From Bacteroidales bacterium (GTDB lineage: Bacteria; Bacteroidota; Bacteroidia; Bacteroidales; Muribaculaceae): 21,693 nucleotides of DNA. Below the pieces are notes generated by a model. That model ran no database searches. It was given only the letters and a program-made list of their open reading frames with translations, and was not told the origin of the DNA. The position numbers were made by a program, and so were the translations under genes. This document shows, piece after piece, positions 16,094-21,693 of the stretch. Within the stretch, counting starts at the first letter, position 1, and every line of letters begins with the position of its first letter. The stretch covers positions 1 to 21,693 of the forward strand of contig SFGS01000038.1 of assembly GCA_004557565.1 (NCBI GenBank). The letters run 5' to 3'.

Positions 16094-16116
16094 GGCGCTC
16101 TCCGAAAGGAAGTGCC
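16094..16116 (+). other. Small GNRA hairpin after rplT
   Basis: GGCGCT (16094-16099) pairs with AGTGCC (16111-16116), with an inner CC/GG around a GAAA tetraloop (16104-16107). There is no U-tract. It may stabilise the 3' end of the operon mRNA. Confidence 0.4.
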
Positions 16117-16128
16117 TCTAAGGGTATC

Positions 16129-16175
16129 AAAATGGACAGATTCGCCCCACAAAAAGGGCGTCTCCGTCCATTTTT
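16129..16175 (+). terminator. Terminator of the thrS-rplT operon
   Basis: AAAATGGAC (16129-16137) pairs with GTCCATTTT (16166-16174). Inside it CGCCC (16143-16147) pairs with GGGCG (16156-16160). The outer stem ends in five T residues (16171-16175). Confidence 0.85.
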
Positions 16176-16190
16176 GTTGTGTGGACTATC

Positions 16191-16226
16191 TGTCGGACCT
16201 ATCGGACCTATCAGACCTATCGGACT
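16191..16226 (+). repeat. Four tandem copies of a 9-bp unit
   Basis: TGTCGGACC, TATCGGACC, TATCAGACC and TATCGGACT lie end to end, differing at one or two positions each. In one frame they would read SDL repeats, but no gene is credible around them. Nonamer repeats of this kind occur between genes in several Bacteroidales as far as I recall. Confidence 0.85.
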
Positions 16227-16227
16227 T

Positions 16228-16267
16228 GGTGGTGGGGTGGGTTTTTGGTCAGGTGGTGGGGTGGGGG
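16228..16267 (+). repeat. Duplicated G-rich tract, possible G-quadruplex
   Basis: The 14-mer GGTGGTGGGGTGGG occurs at 16228-16241 and again at 16252-16265. Together they supply four runs of three or more G (16234-16237, 16239-16241, 16258-16261, 16263-16267) with loops of 1, 16 and 1 nt. The tract lies about 50 nt upstream of the promoter of the non-coding RNA. Confidence 0.6.
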
Positions 16268-16317
16268 AATATTTGTGAGAATTTTGGTGGGGGAGTGTGT
16301 TTTTTTTGTGGGAAAAA

Positions 16318-16349
16318 TTTGGAAATAGGCAGTGGAATCATTAATTTTG
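16318..16349 (+). promoter_or_regulatory. Promoter of the Bacteroidales-1-like RNA
   Basis: TTTG (16318-16321), a 20-nt spacer and a perfect -7 box TAATTTTG (16342-16349) form one of the best promoters in the window. No start codon or open frame follows, so the transcript is non-coding. Confidence 0.82.
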
Positions 16350-16355
16350 TAATAC

Positions 16356-16613
16356 AAAAGTTCATTGAAAATTCTGCCACGTCAAAGCTGATTGGGATAC
16401 TCTTCAAACTTAATGAAATCCCGAGTAAGCGCCCTTTTTCCAATGGCGGGCCTCGACCGAAAGGTGTATCTTCGGATACCGGAGGATTACAAAGGTGTGG
16501 GTGCCCTCAAATCCTGTATTTATCGGAGTTTCATCACATCCCTTTGATGTGGCTTCATATAGAAGCGATGGCTCGCGTATGGCATACAAGCCACGAGCTA
16601 TCGCTTTTTTTTT
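16356..16613 (+). ncRNA. Structured non-coding RNA, Bacteroidales-1 motif candidate
   Basis: A consensus promoter and an intrinsic terminator bound about 258 nt without a gene, directly downstream of rplT. This is the hallmark I recall for the Bacteroidales-1 RNA motif, defined by comparative genomics with a Bacteroidetes promoter at one end, a terminator at the other and frequent location after the L20 gene. Visible structure includes GGGAT (16394-16398) with ATCCC (16418-16422). A three-way junction is closed by CCTC/GAGG (about 16451-16485) and holds two tetraloop hairpins: ACC-GAAA-GGT (16456-16465) and GTATC-TTCG-GATAC (16466-16479). CACATC/GATGTG (16535-16551) and GCTTC/GAAGC (16552-16566) follow. 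The size and single-transcript layout also fit a 6S-like RNA. Both the family name and any function rest on memory and inference. The 5' end is set by the promoter to within a few bases. Confidence 0.72.
16565..16613 (+). terminator. Intrinsic terminator of the non-coding RNA
   Basis: GCGATGGCTCG (16565-16575) pairs with CGAGCTATCGC (16594-16604) through eleven pairs, one of them G-U. Nine T residues follow at 16605-16613. The next ATG lies only 23 nt beyond. Confidence 0.92.
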
Positions 16614-16636
16614 CGAATATAATTATATAGAAAACA

Positions 16637-17170
16637 ATGCAAAGCCCTATTCAACTGACCATTGAGTCGCAACTGAGAGAATATCTGCTTCGTGATGGAA
16701 GTATCGACCCAAAGCAAATGCCCGACCTTACCGATATTGAGGCGTGCTGGAAGTCGGTTGCCGAAGCTTATCTCCCCGACGGTGTGCCCGAATACCAAAA
16801 CTATCCGCTGGCATCGCTGGGCTGGATGATGTATGTGGGCATGGCTGTGGCTAAGCTGTGGGACACCGACTGGGAGCGATACTCCAAGGAGGAAAACCTC
16901 TACACTATGCTTCGTGATAAGCGTGGCTACGACGCTATGGACGAAGCCATTGCCGAAGATGTGCTCCGTGTGGGTAAACCAGAGCAGGAAGCTATAGCTA
17001 AGCTGGTGATGCACTGCGCACAGACCGCCTACGACATTATTTCCCATGCGGGAATAGAACCGTCTACCCCAGAGGCTTATGTGGCTTATGTGGATGCGCT
17101 TCATGCGCTCTATCGCATAGGTGCCGCTACCGAGCTTTACCGCCTTGGCTACAGAATGCAGTTGCTGTAA
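16637..17170 (+). CDS. Conserved hypothetical protein, alpha-helical
   Basis: This 177-residue protein is not recognised as any characterised family. It lacks a signal peptide and transmembrane helices and appears all-helical and acidic. Tryptophan- and tyrosine-rich stretches stand out (WKSVAEAYLPDGVPEY, LGWMMYVGMAVAKLWDTDWERY). Composition and codon use match the neighbours, and antisense frames are poor, which supports a real gene. No TAnnTTTG box lies between the ncRNA terminator and its ATG, so its transcription seems to need read-through of that terminator or an unseen promoter. The next gene starts 105 nt on with its own promoter. I place it with the DUF1599-DoxX group by position only. 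Confidence 0.65.
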   Translation: MQSPIQLTIESQLREYLLRDGSIDPKQMPDLTDIEACWKSVAEAYLPDGVPEYQNYPLASLGWMMYVGMAVAKLWDTDWERYSKEENLYTMLRDKRGYDAMDEAIAEDVLRVGKPEQEAIAKLVMHCAQTAYDIISHAGIEPSTPEAYVAYVDALHALYRIGAATELYRLGYRMQLL

Positions 17171-17213
17171 TTGAGCCAAGTGTGATGATGTTTCTTGTGC
17201 TGAATATGAAACA

Positions 17214-17248
17214 TTTGGGCTCTAATCCCATATTTTTTTGTAATTTTG
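17214..17248 (+). promoter_or_regulatory. Promoter of the DUF1599-DoxX operon
   Basis: TTTG (17214-17217), a 23-nt spacer and a perfect -7 box TAATTTTG (17241-17248) lie 27 nt before the ATG at 17276. Confidence 0.75.
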
Positions 17249-17275
17249 CATAATCGATTATAAAACACTGCATTT

Positions 17276-17821
17276 ATGGCTGATACAAAACTTCAATACG
17301 ACGAGGTGATTGCCACCTGTCGCGACCTGTATATAAAGAAAATGGCTGATTATGGCCCATCGTGGCGCATTTCACGCCCTCAAACCATCACCGACCAGAT
17401 ATTTATCAATGCCAAGCGCATCCGCACCATTCAAATCAACGGTGAGGCGAAAATCGACGACGACATTTATTCGGAATACATCGGCATCGTGAACTATGGC
17501 GTGATAGGCATGATTCAGCTCGAAAAGGGATTCTCCGACACCATCGACATGACGTGCGAGGAGGCGATAGCCCTTTACGACAAGTACATTGCCGAAACCA
17601 AGGCGCTGATGGTGAACAAAAACACCGACTATGGCGAAGCGTGGCGCGATATGCGCCCCAGCAGTTATGCCGACTTCATTCTCACCAAGGTGGAGCGCAC
17701 CAAGTCGATTGAGAATCAGAACGGAAAAACGCTTGTGAGCGAAGGCATAGCCGCCAACTATCAGGATATGATCAACTATGCAGTGTTTGCACTGATTCGT
17801 CATAACGAAGGCACGGAATAA
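17276..17821 (+). CDS. DUF1599 protein with internal duplication
   Basis: This 181-residue cytoplasmic protein matches the DUF1599 family. It consists of two related helical halves. Residues of about 12-85 contain MADYGPSWRISRP, an arginine-rich KRIRTIQ helix and YSEYIGIVNYGVIGMIQ. Residues of about 108-178 contain NKNTDYGEAWRDMRPSS, KVERTKSIENQ and YQDMINYAVFALI. The repeated DYG-W and D(M/I)-NY motifs in both halves are visible by eye. The helical pattern recalls MazG-type nucleotide pyrophosphohydrolases, but the usual EExxE metal motif is not evident, so no reaction is claimed. The following DoxX-like gene begins 3 nt after the stop codon, which implies translational coupling. Confidence 0.82.
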   Translation: MADTKLQYDEVIATCRDLYIKKMADYGPSWRISRPQTITDQIFINAKRIRTIQINGEAKIDDDIYSEYIGIVNYGVIGMIQLEKGFSDTIDMTCEEAIALYDKYIAETKALMVNKNTDYGEAWRDMRPSSYADFILTKVERTKSIENQNGKTLVSEGIAANYQDMINYAVFALIRHNEGTE

Positions 17822-17824
17822 TAG

Positions 17825-19282
17825 ATGACAATATTTAAATTACCACAGTGGGGCGAGAAAATTGCCAAAAAGAAGTGGAATCGCACTTTGGTGTGGCTGC
17901 TTCGTGTGGCTCTGGGCTGTACATTCATGTTCTCAGGGCTCACAAAAGCTATCGACCCATGGGGCGGATTCTACAAGTTTGCCGAATACTGTAATGTGTA
18001 CGGCTTCGAGAGCTTAGGCTCGGCGTCGCTCGGACTGTCGTTTGCCTTGGCAGCCCTTGAGTTTATGCTGGGTGTGTTCGTGCTCACGGGGGCGTTTCGT
18101 AGAGGTGCGCCAGTGTTGCTCATAGGCATGATGGCGGTGATGCTGCCCATCACGCTCGATTTGGCGTTCACCGACCGTGTGCCGCATTGCGGCTGCTTTG
18201 GCGATGCGCTTGTAATAAGTAACTGGGCGTCGTTCTGGAAGAATGTGGCATTGACGGCAGGACTCGTTTATCTCACATTTTTCAATCGCCGAGTGCATGG
18301 CATCTATGGCCCAGCCGTCAACTGGGTGGTGGGTGTGATTTCGTTCACATTCGTGGCGTCGGTGGCGTATAACGGCTATTTCAAGCAACCACTTGTGGAT
18401 TTCTCGCCATATCATGTGGGAAGCCAGTTGGGCGTGTCGGCAAGTGCCGACGGCGATGCCGCCGACATGGTGTTTGTGTATAAGAAAGATGGCGAGGAAA
18501 AAGAGTTTAGCCTCGACAGCGTGCCCGACGAGGAAGATGGCTGGGAGTTTGTAGAGCGTCATTATAAGAAAGGTAAAGAGCCGAACGACTCATCAGCCAC
18601 CCAACCATTGGCTATCTACGACAATGGGGTGGAGGTGACGGAAGACGTGCTTCCAGACACTGGTAAAGTGGTGATGTTCCTGTTTCCCGACTTGAGAGGG
18701 GTGAACATCAGCTACTCGTTCGACCTCAATGAGATATATGCCCACGCCACCGAGCAAGGCTATCAGGTGTTTTCGGTCACTTCGTCGGGCACCGACGATA
18801 TAAAGTGGTGGAACGACATTTCGATGGCGGCATACCATACCTACCGTATGGACGACAGCGAACTTAAAACCATAGCCCGTGGCAATCCTGCCGTAGTGCT
18901 GGTGGAGAACGGAAAGATGGTGTGGAAGCGCACCCTTGCATCGCTCGACGAGGATAAGGTGAGAGTGGAAGGCACTCCTGTGGCGCAGTACAACTCAGAC
19001 TATCAGCGTGACGAGGTGATGTCGGGCTTGGTGAGGCTGTTTTTGTTGGCATTGCTCCTGCTCTTTGTGCTGAATCGCACACATGTGCTGGTGCGCCTGT
19101 TCTATCGCTATGTGCGCAAGCGGCCTGCTCCACAAGCGCCGGCTGAAAGCCAGGAAACAGAAAATGCCATAGTAGAAGAAGCCCCAAAGCAGAGCGGAAA
19201 TGAGGCACACAACGAAAGCGACCATTCGGCTTATCAGCCCAAGAACGACGATTCCATCGGCGAAAATAGTGATAAAGAATGA
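17825..19282 (+). CDS. DoxX/MauE-like membrane protein with thioredoxin-like periplasmic domain
   Basis: This 485-residue protein has four to five N-terminal membrane helices (about residues 22-180) of the DoxX/MauE type, with LRVALGCTFMFSGLTKAIDPWGG and the motif HCGCFGD (Cys122, Cys124). A soluble domain follows (about 190-390). Its part from about 275 (TGKVVMFLFPDLRG, YQVFSVTSSG, NPAVVLVENGKMVWKR) has the strand order of a thioredoxin fold without a CxxC. One more helix (about 398-418) precedes a basic patch and an acidic, probably disordered tail. The architecture suggests redox or electron-transfer chemistry at the inner membrane, as in MauE and VKOR-like systems; the substrate is unknown. 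It is coupled to DUF1599 (3-nt gap). Its C-terminal end abuts the tpiA promoter. Confidence 0.8.
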   Translation: MTIFKLPQWGEKIAKKKWNRTLVWLLRVALGCTFMFSGLTKAIDPWGGFYKFAEYCNVYGFESLGSASLGLSFALAALEFMLGVFVLTGAFRRGAPVLLIGMMAVMLPITLDLAFTDRVPHCGCFGDALVISNWASFWKNVALTAGLVYLTFFNRRVHGIYGPAVNWVVGVISFTFVASVAYNGYFKQPLVDFSPYHVGSQLGVSASADGDAADMVFVYKKDGEEKEFSLDSVPDEEDGWEFVERHYKKGKEPNDSSATQPLAIYDNGVEVTEDVLPDTGKVVMFLFPDLRGVNISYSFDLNEIYAHATEQGYQVFSVTSSGTDDIKWWNDISMAAYHTYRMDDSELKTIARGNPAVVLVENGKMVWKRTLASLDEDKVRVEGTPVAQYNSDYQRDEVMSGLVRLFLLALLLLFVLNRTHVLVRLFYRYVRKRPAPQAPAESQETENAIVEEAPKQSGNEAHNESDHSAYQPKNDDSIGENSDKE

Positions 19283-19288
19283 TAAAAG

Positions 19289-19320
19289 TTTGGTTAATTC
19301 CGTAACCTCAAGTAACTTTG
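19289..19320 (+). promoter_or_regulatory. Promoter of tpiA
   Basis: TTTG (19289-19292), a 20-nt spacer and TAACTTTG (19313-19320) match the consensus fully. The leader to the ATG at 19381 is about 54 nt and very AT-rich. Confidence 0.85.
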
Positions 19321-19380
19321 CATAAAATTTCGGAATTCAGGGAATAATTTTTTTAAAACTATATATTTATATTTACAATT

Positions 19381-20139
19381 ATGAGAAAGAATATTGTAGC
19401 AGGTAACTGGAAAATGAACACTACAGTTGCCGAAGGCGTACAACTCGCAAAGGAAGTGAATGAGGCAGTGGCTGCTGCTGGTGAATTGAAGTGCGACGTA
19501 GTGATTGGCGTTCCTTTCACTCACCTCACAGCCGTTAAGGACGTTATCGACATTGAAAAGGTAGGTCTTTCTGCTGAAAACTGTGCTAACAAGGAAAAAG
19601 GTGCTTACACAGGTGAAGTAAGCGCAGCTATGGTAGCTTCTACTGGTGCTAACTATGTGATCCTTGGCCACAGCGAACGCCGCGAATATTATAACGAAAC
19701 TCCAGAAATCTTGAAGGAAAAAGTGGATTTGGCACTTGCTAACGGTTTGAAGATCATCTTCTGCTGTGGTGAAAGCCTCGAACTCCGCAACGCTGGCACT
19801 TACGAAGAATTTATCAAGGCAGAATTGAAGGACTCACTTTTCCACCTCAGCGCTGAAGAATTTGCTAACATCGTTATCGCTTACGAGCCAATCTGGGCTA
19901 TCGGTACTGGTGTGACTGCAACTAGCGACCAAGCTGAAGAAGTGCACGCATTCATTCGCTCATTCCTCGCTGAAAAGTATGGCGAAACTGTAGCTAACGA
20001 CACCACTATCCTCTACGGTGGCAGTTGCAAGCCTACTAACGCTCCTGAACTCTTCGCTAAGCCAAACATCGACGGTGGTCTTATTGGTGGCGCTTCATTG
20101 AAGGCTGCTGACTTCATGGGCATCGTTACCGCTTTCTAA
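19381..20139 (+). CDS. tpiA: Triosephosphate isomerase
   Basis: This 252-residue glycolytic enzyme interconverts dihydroxyacetone phosphate and glyceraldehyde 3-phosphate. All catalytic residues are in place: Asn9 and Lys11 in AGNWKMN, His97 in LGHSERR and Glu169 in AYEPIWAIGTG. The phosphate-binding loop LYGGSCKP and the C-terminal GLIGGASLKAADF are also present. Length is normal. Codon use is more biased than in the neighbours, as expected for a highly expressed gene. A consensus promoter precedes it and a 10-bp hairpin follows. Confidence 0.98.
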   Translation: MRKNIVAGNWKMNTTVAEGVQLAKEVNEAVAAAGELKCDVVIGVPFTHLTAVKDVIDIEKVGLSAENCANKEKGAYTGEVSAAMVASTGANYVILGHSERREYYNETPEILKEKVDLALANGLKIIFCCGESLELRNAGTYEEFIKAELKDSLFHLSAEEFANIVIAYEPIWAIGTGVTATSDQAEEVHAFIRSFLAEKYGETVANDTTILYGGSCKPTNAPELFAKPNIDGGLIGGASLKAADFMGIVTAF

Positions 20140-20166
20140 TGAGGCAGGAAAAGAAATGCTAAGGTG

Positions 20167-20190
20167 AGCCGTTTATGCTGATAAACGGCT
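20167..20190 (+). terminator. Perfect hairpin after tpiA, no U-tract
   Basis: AGCCGTTTAT (20167-20176) pairs perfectly with ATAAACGGCT (20181-20190) around a GCTG loop. No T-run follows, so it could be a weak terminator or a 3'-end stabiliser. A new promoter starts right after it. Confidence 0.55.
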
Positions 20191-20205
20191 ACTTAATACA
20201 CAAAA

Positions 20206-20238
20206 ATTGGTTACAATGATAATTTTTTATTATCTTTG
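20206..20238 (+). promoter_or_regulatory. Promoter of the SPOR-folE pair
   Basis: ATTG (20206-20209, three of four to TTTG), a 21-nt spacer and TATCTTTG (20231-20238, perfect TAnnTTTG). It overlaps the in-frame codons upstream of the SPOR gene and so argues for the later start at 20285. Confidence 0.65.
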
Positions 20239-20284
20239 TAGCCAGTTTTGTTTTATTGCTTTTTTGCAAGCTTTTAAAGGTATT

Positions 20285-20842
20285 ATGGCTATGAAAAAGT
20301 GTAGCAAAGGAAGAGCGTTGCGCTGCATGGTTGTGGCAATGGCGATAGCTCTTTTCGGATTTTCGAATGTTGAAGCTCAAGTGAGCGTGAATGCCCCCAG
20401 CGGACTTTCTAAGCGAAGCAACTCTGCGGCGAAGAAGAAACTCTCTTCTCCTGCGCATGAGGAGGCTGCTGCGCCAGCTAAAGCTGCACCAGCTAAGGCT
20501 CCTGCCACAAAAAGAGCAAGCAGAGGCATAGCGGTGTCGAAAAACGGCTCTGTTACAGGCATGACCATCGTGGGGCAATATTCTGGCTATCGTGTGCAGG
20601 TGCTATTCACATCGGCTAAAAACGGCCGTGCCATAGCTCAGCAGCGAGCCAAGAAAATAGCATTGAAATATCCACAATACCGAGCCTACATGTCGTATGT
20701 GGCACCTCGCTGGCGCTTGCGCTTTGGCGATTTCAAAACCTACGGAGAGGCAAGGTCTCTGGCAAGACTCATCAAGCGTTCGTTCCCAGCAATGCGTTCC
20801 GACGTGGTGGTGGTGACCGATAAAGTAAATAAATTTAAGTAA
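20285..20842 (+). CDS. Exported SPOR-domain protein
   Basis: From the ATG at 20285 the product is 185 residues; a second ATG lies two codons on (20291). Upstream in-frame codons overlap the promoter and are rejected. A signal peptide (about 1-32, ending VEAQ) is followed by a low-complexity Ala/Pro/Lys linker (about 45-80; AAAPAKAAPAKAPATK) that probably spans periplasm or cell wall. A SPOR domain occupies about 100-180: YRVQVLFTSAKNGRAIAQQRAK, then YRAYMSYVAPRWRLRFGDF, then LIKRSFP. SPOR domains bind peptidoglycan strands lacking stem peptides, often at the division septum. folE starts 44 nt later with no promoter of its own visible, so the two are likely co-transcribed. Confidence 0.85.
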   Translation: MAMKKCSKGRALRCMVVAMAIALFGFSNVEAQVSVNAPSGLSKRSNSAAKKKLSSPAHEEAAAPAKAAPAKAPATKRASRGIAVSKNGSVTGMTIVGQYSGYRVQVLFTSAKNGRAIAQQRAKKIALKYPQYRAYMSYVAPRWRLRFGDFKTYGEARSLARLIKRSFPAMRSDVVVVTDKVNKFK

Positions 20843-20886
20843 ATTCGTCTGTAGCTTCTCGATTCAAGCTCAGCATTAGTATAGTG

Positions 20887-21468
20887 ATGGAGAACAAAAA
20901 TAGACTTTCCAATCAAGAATTAATCAACAAAATAGCCGAACACTACAAGGCAATCCTCGAATTGATAGGCGAAGACTCCACTCGTGAGGGATTGGTGAAA
21001 ACGCCACAACGCGCCGCAAAGGCTTTGCTTGAAAACACCGTTGGCTACGACATGTCGGGCGAAGACATCATCAAGGCTGCCGTGTTTGAGCACCCTGGCT
21101 CGCAAATGGTGATTGTTAAGGACATTGAGTTTTATTCCCAATGCGAGCATCATGTGCTCCCATTTTTCGGTAAAGTGTCGGTGGGCTACATTCCCGACGG
21201 CAAGATTGTGGGGCTGAGCAAGGTGGCACGCATGGTGGATGTGTTTGCGCGCCGATTACAGGTGCAGGAACGCCTTACCGCTGAAATTTGCGAGGCGCTT
21301 GCCAAATCGCTACCCAACAAGGGCGTGATTGTGAGATGCGAGGCTCAACACCTGTGCATGAAGATGCGTGGAGCTGAAAAGCAGGAGTCCACCACCGTCA
21401 CACTTGAATATAGCGGAGCATTTGAAAATGTGGAATTGAGGAACGAATTTTTCGGACTTTTGAAGTAA
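20887..21468 (+). CDS. folE: GTP cyclohydrolase I (type IA)
   Basis: This 193-residue enzyme converts GTP to 7,8-dihydroneopterin triphosphate, the first step of folate synthesis. The zinc ligands Cys86 and His89 (QCEHH) and Cys157 (HLCM) have the same spacing as E. coli Cys110, His113 and Cys181. Other family signatures are STREGLVKTPQRAAKA, GKVSVGYIPDGKIVGLSK, FARRLQVQERLT and MKMRGAEKQES. The ATG at 20887 is preferred over a GTG three bases earlier. It lies downstream of the SPOR gene in the same orientation, and no other folate gene is near. No clear terminator follows. Confidence 0.97.
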   Translation: MENKNRLSNQELINKIAEHYKAILELIGEDSTREGLVKTPQRAAKALLENTVGYDMSGEDIIKAAVFEHPGSQMVIVKDIEFYSQCEHHVLPFFGKVSVGYIPDGKIVGLSKVARMVDVFARRLQVQERLTAEICEALAKSLPNKGVIVRCEAQHLCMKMRGAEKQESTTVTLEYSGAFENVELRNEFFGLLK

Positions 21469-21522
21469 TTGCACGGAAAAACCGAAGAAAACAGACATAT
21501 TTTTCATTTTTGCTTCAAAATA

Positions 21523-21554
21523 TTTGGTAAGTTTGATAAAAAGTACTAATTTTG
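21523..21554 (+). promoter_or_regulatory. Promoter of the tRNA-Gly gene
   Basis: TTTG (21523-21526), a 20-nt spacer and TAATTTTG (21547-21554). The short leader includes a GAGAG/CTCTC hairpin (21566-21580) ahead of the tRNA. Confidence 0.75.
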
Positions 21555-21595
21555 TACCCGCAAACGAGAGATAACCTCTCCGATAATGCAAAATT

Positions 21596-21668
<73 letters not shown>

Positions 21669-21693
21669 CGAAGTTCTTTTAAAATATGCGAAA

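Noticed and set aside
16191..16226. CRISPR-like array
   Set aside because: The units are 9 bp and directly adjacent, without spacers, and no cas gene is present.
16112..16630. 172-codon frame with SDL repeats
   Set aside because: It crosses the rplT terminator, the nonamer repeats, the G-rich tract and the whole ncRNA including its terminator. The repeats and structured RNA explain the sequence.
20207..20284. Upstream extension of the SPOR gene from TTG 20207 or ATG 20216
   Set aside because: These codons overlap the -33 and -7 boxes of the promoter and would bury the signal peptide.

Overview
The window comes from a chromosome of the order Bacteroidales, most likely a Prevotellaceae- or Muribaculaceae-like gut or oral lineage; the sequence alone does not settle the family. 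Five things point there. Many genes carry the Bacteroidetes promoter pair TTTG (-33) and TAnnTTTG (-7) and lack a Shine-Dalgarno sequence. There is a serine palmitoyltransferase, used for bacterial sphingolipids. A large secreted glycosidase appears to end in a type IX secretion (T9SS) sorting tail. A BspA-like leucine-rich-repeat protein is present. Gene order such as rplT followed by a structured RNA, and DUF1599-DoxX-tpiA-SPOR-folE, fits my memory of this order. Most of the window is core or conserved genome; no insertion sequence, prophage, CRISPR array or rRNA gene is visible.

Layout. 1-328 is non-coding with nested inverted repeats. 329-2510 is a two-gene unit: a DUF4105/Lnb-like membrane protein and a small LRR protein. 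It converges on a 1032-residue minus-strand secreted glycosidase (2610-5708). After a divergent promoter region come spt (6014-7201), a VanX/DdpX-type D-Ala-D-Ala dipeptidase (7321-8181) and a pRiA4b ORF-3-like acidic protein (8404-8949), each ending in a clear intrinsic terminator. A minus-strand META-domain protein (9056-9946) lies back to back with a long secreted TPR protein (10165-12246).

12247-16075 holds the translation operon thrS-infC-rpmI-rplT with its leader. The thrS leader contains a 5-bp, 7-nt-loop hairpin that reads as a tRNA-Thr(UGU) anticodon arm, an apparent operator for autoregulation. Further hairpins precede rpmI and rplT. Beyond the rplT terminator are a 9-bp tandem repeat, a G-rich duplicated tract, and then a roughly 260-nt structured non-coding RNA with its own consensus promoter and terminator. 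Its position and architecture match the Bacteroidales-1 RNA motif.

16637-21468 carries a conserved hypothetical gene, DUF1599, a DoxX/MauE-like membrane protein with a thioredoxin-like domain, tpiA, a SPOR-domain protein and folE. A tRNA-Gly(GCC) gene closes the window at 21596-21668, and the final six bases repeat the first six of that tRNA.

The strongest leads are regulatory RNAs: the thrS anticodon mimic, and the ncRNA whose terminator stands only 23 nt before the next start codon. No clearly new multi-gene system was found.
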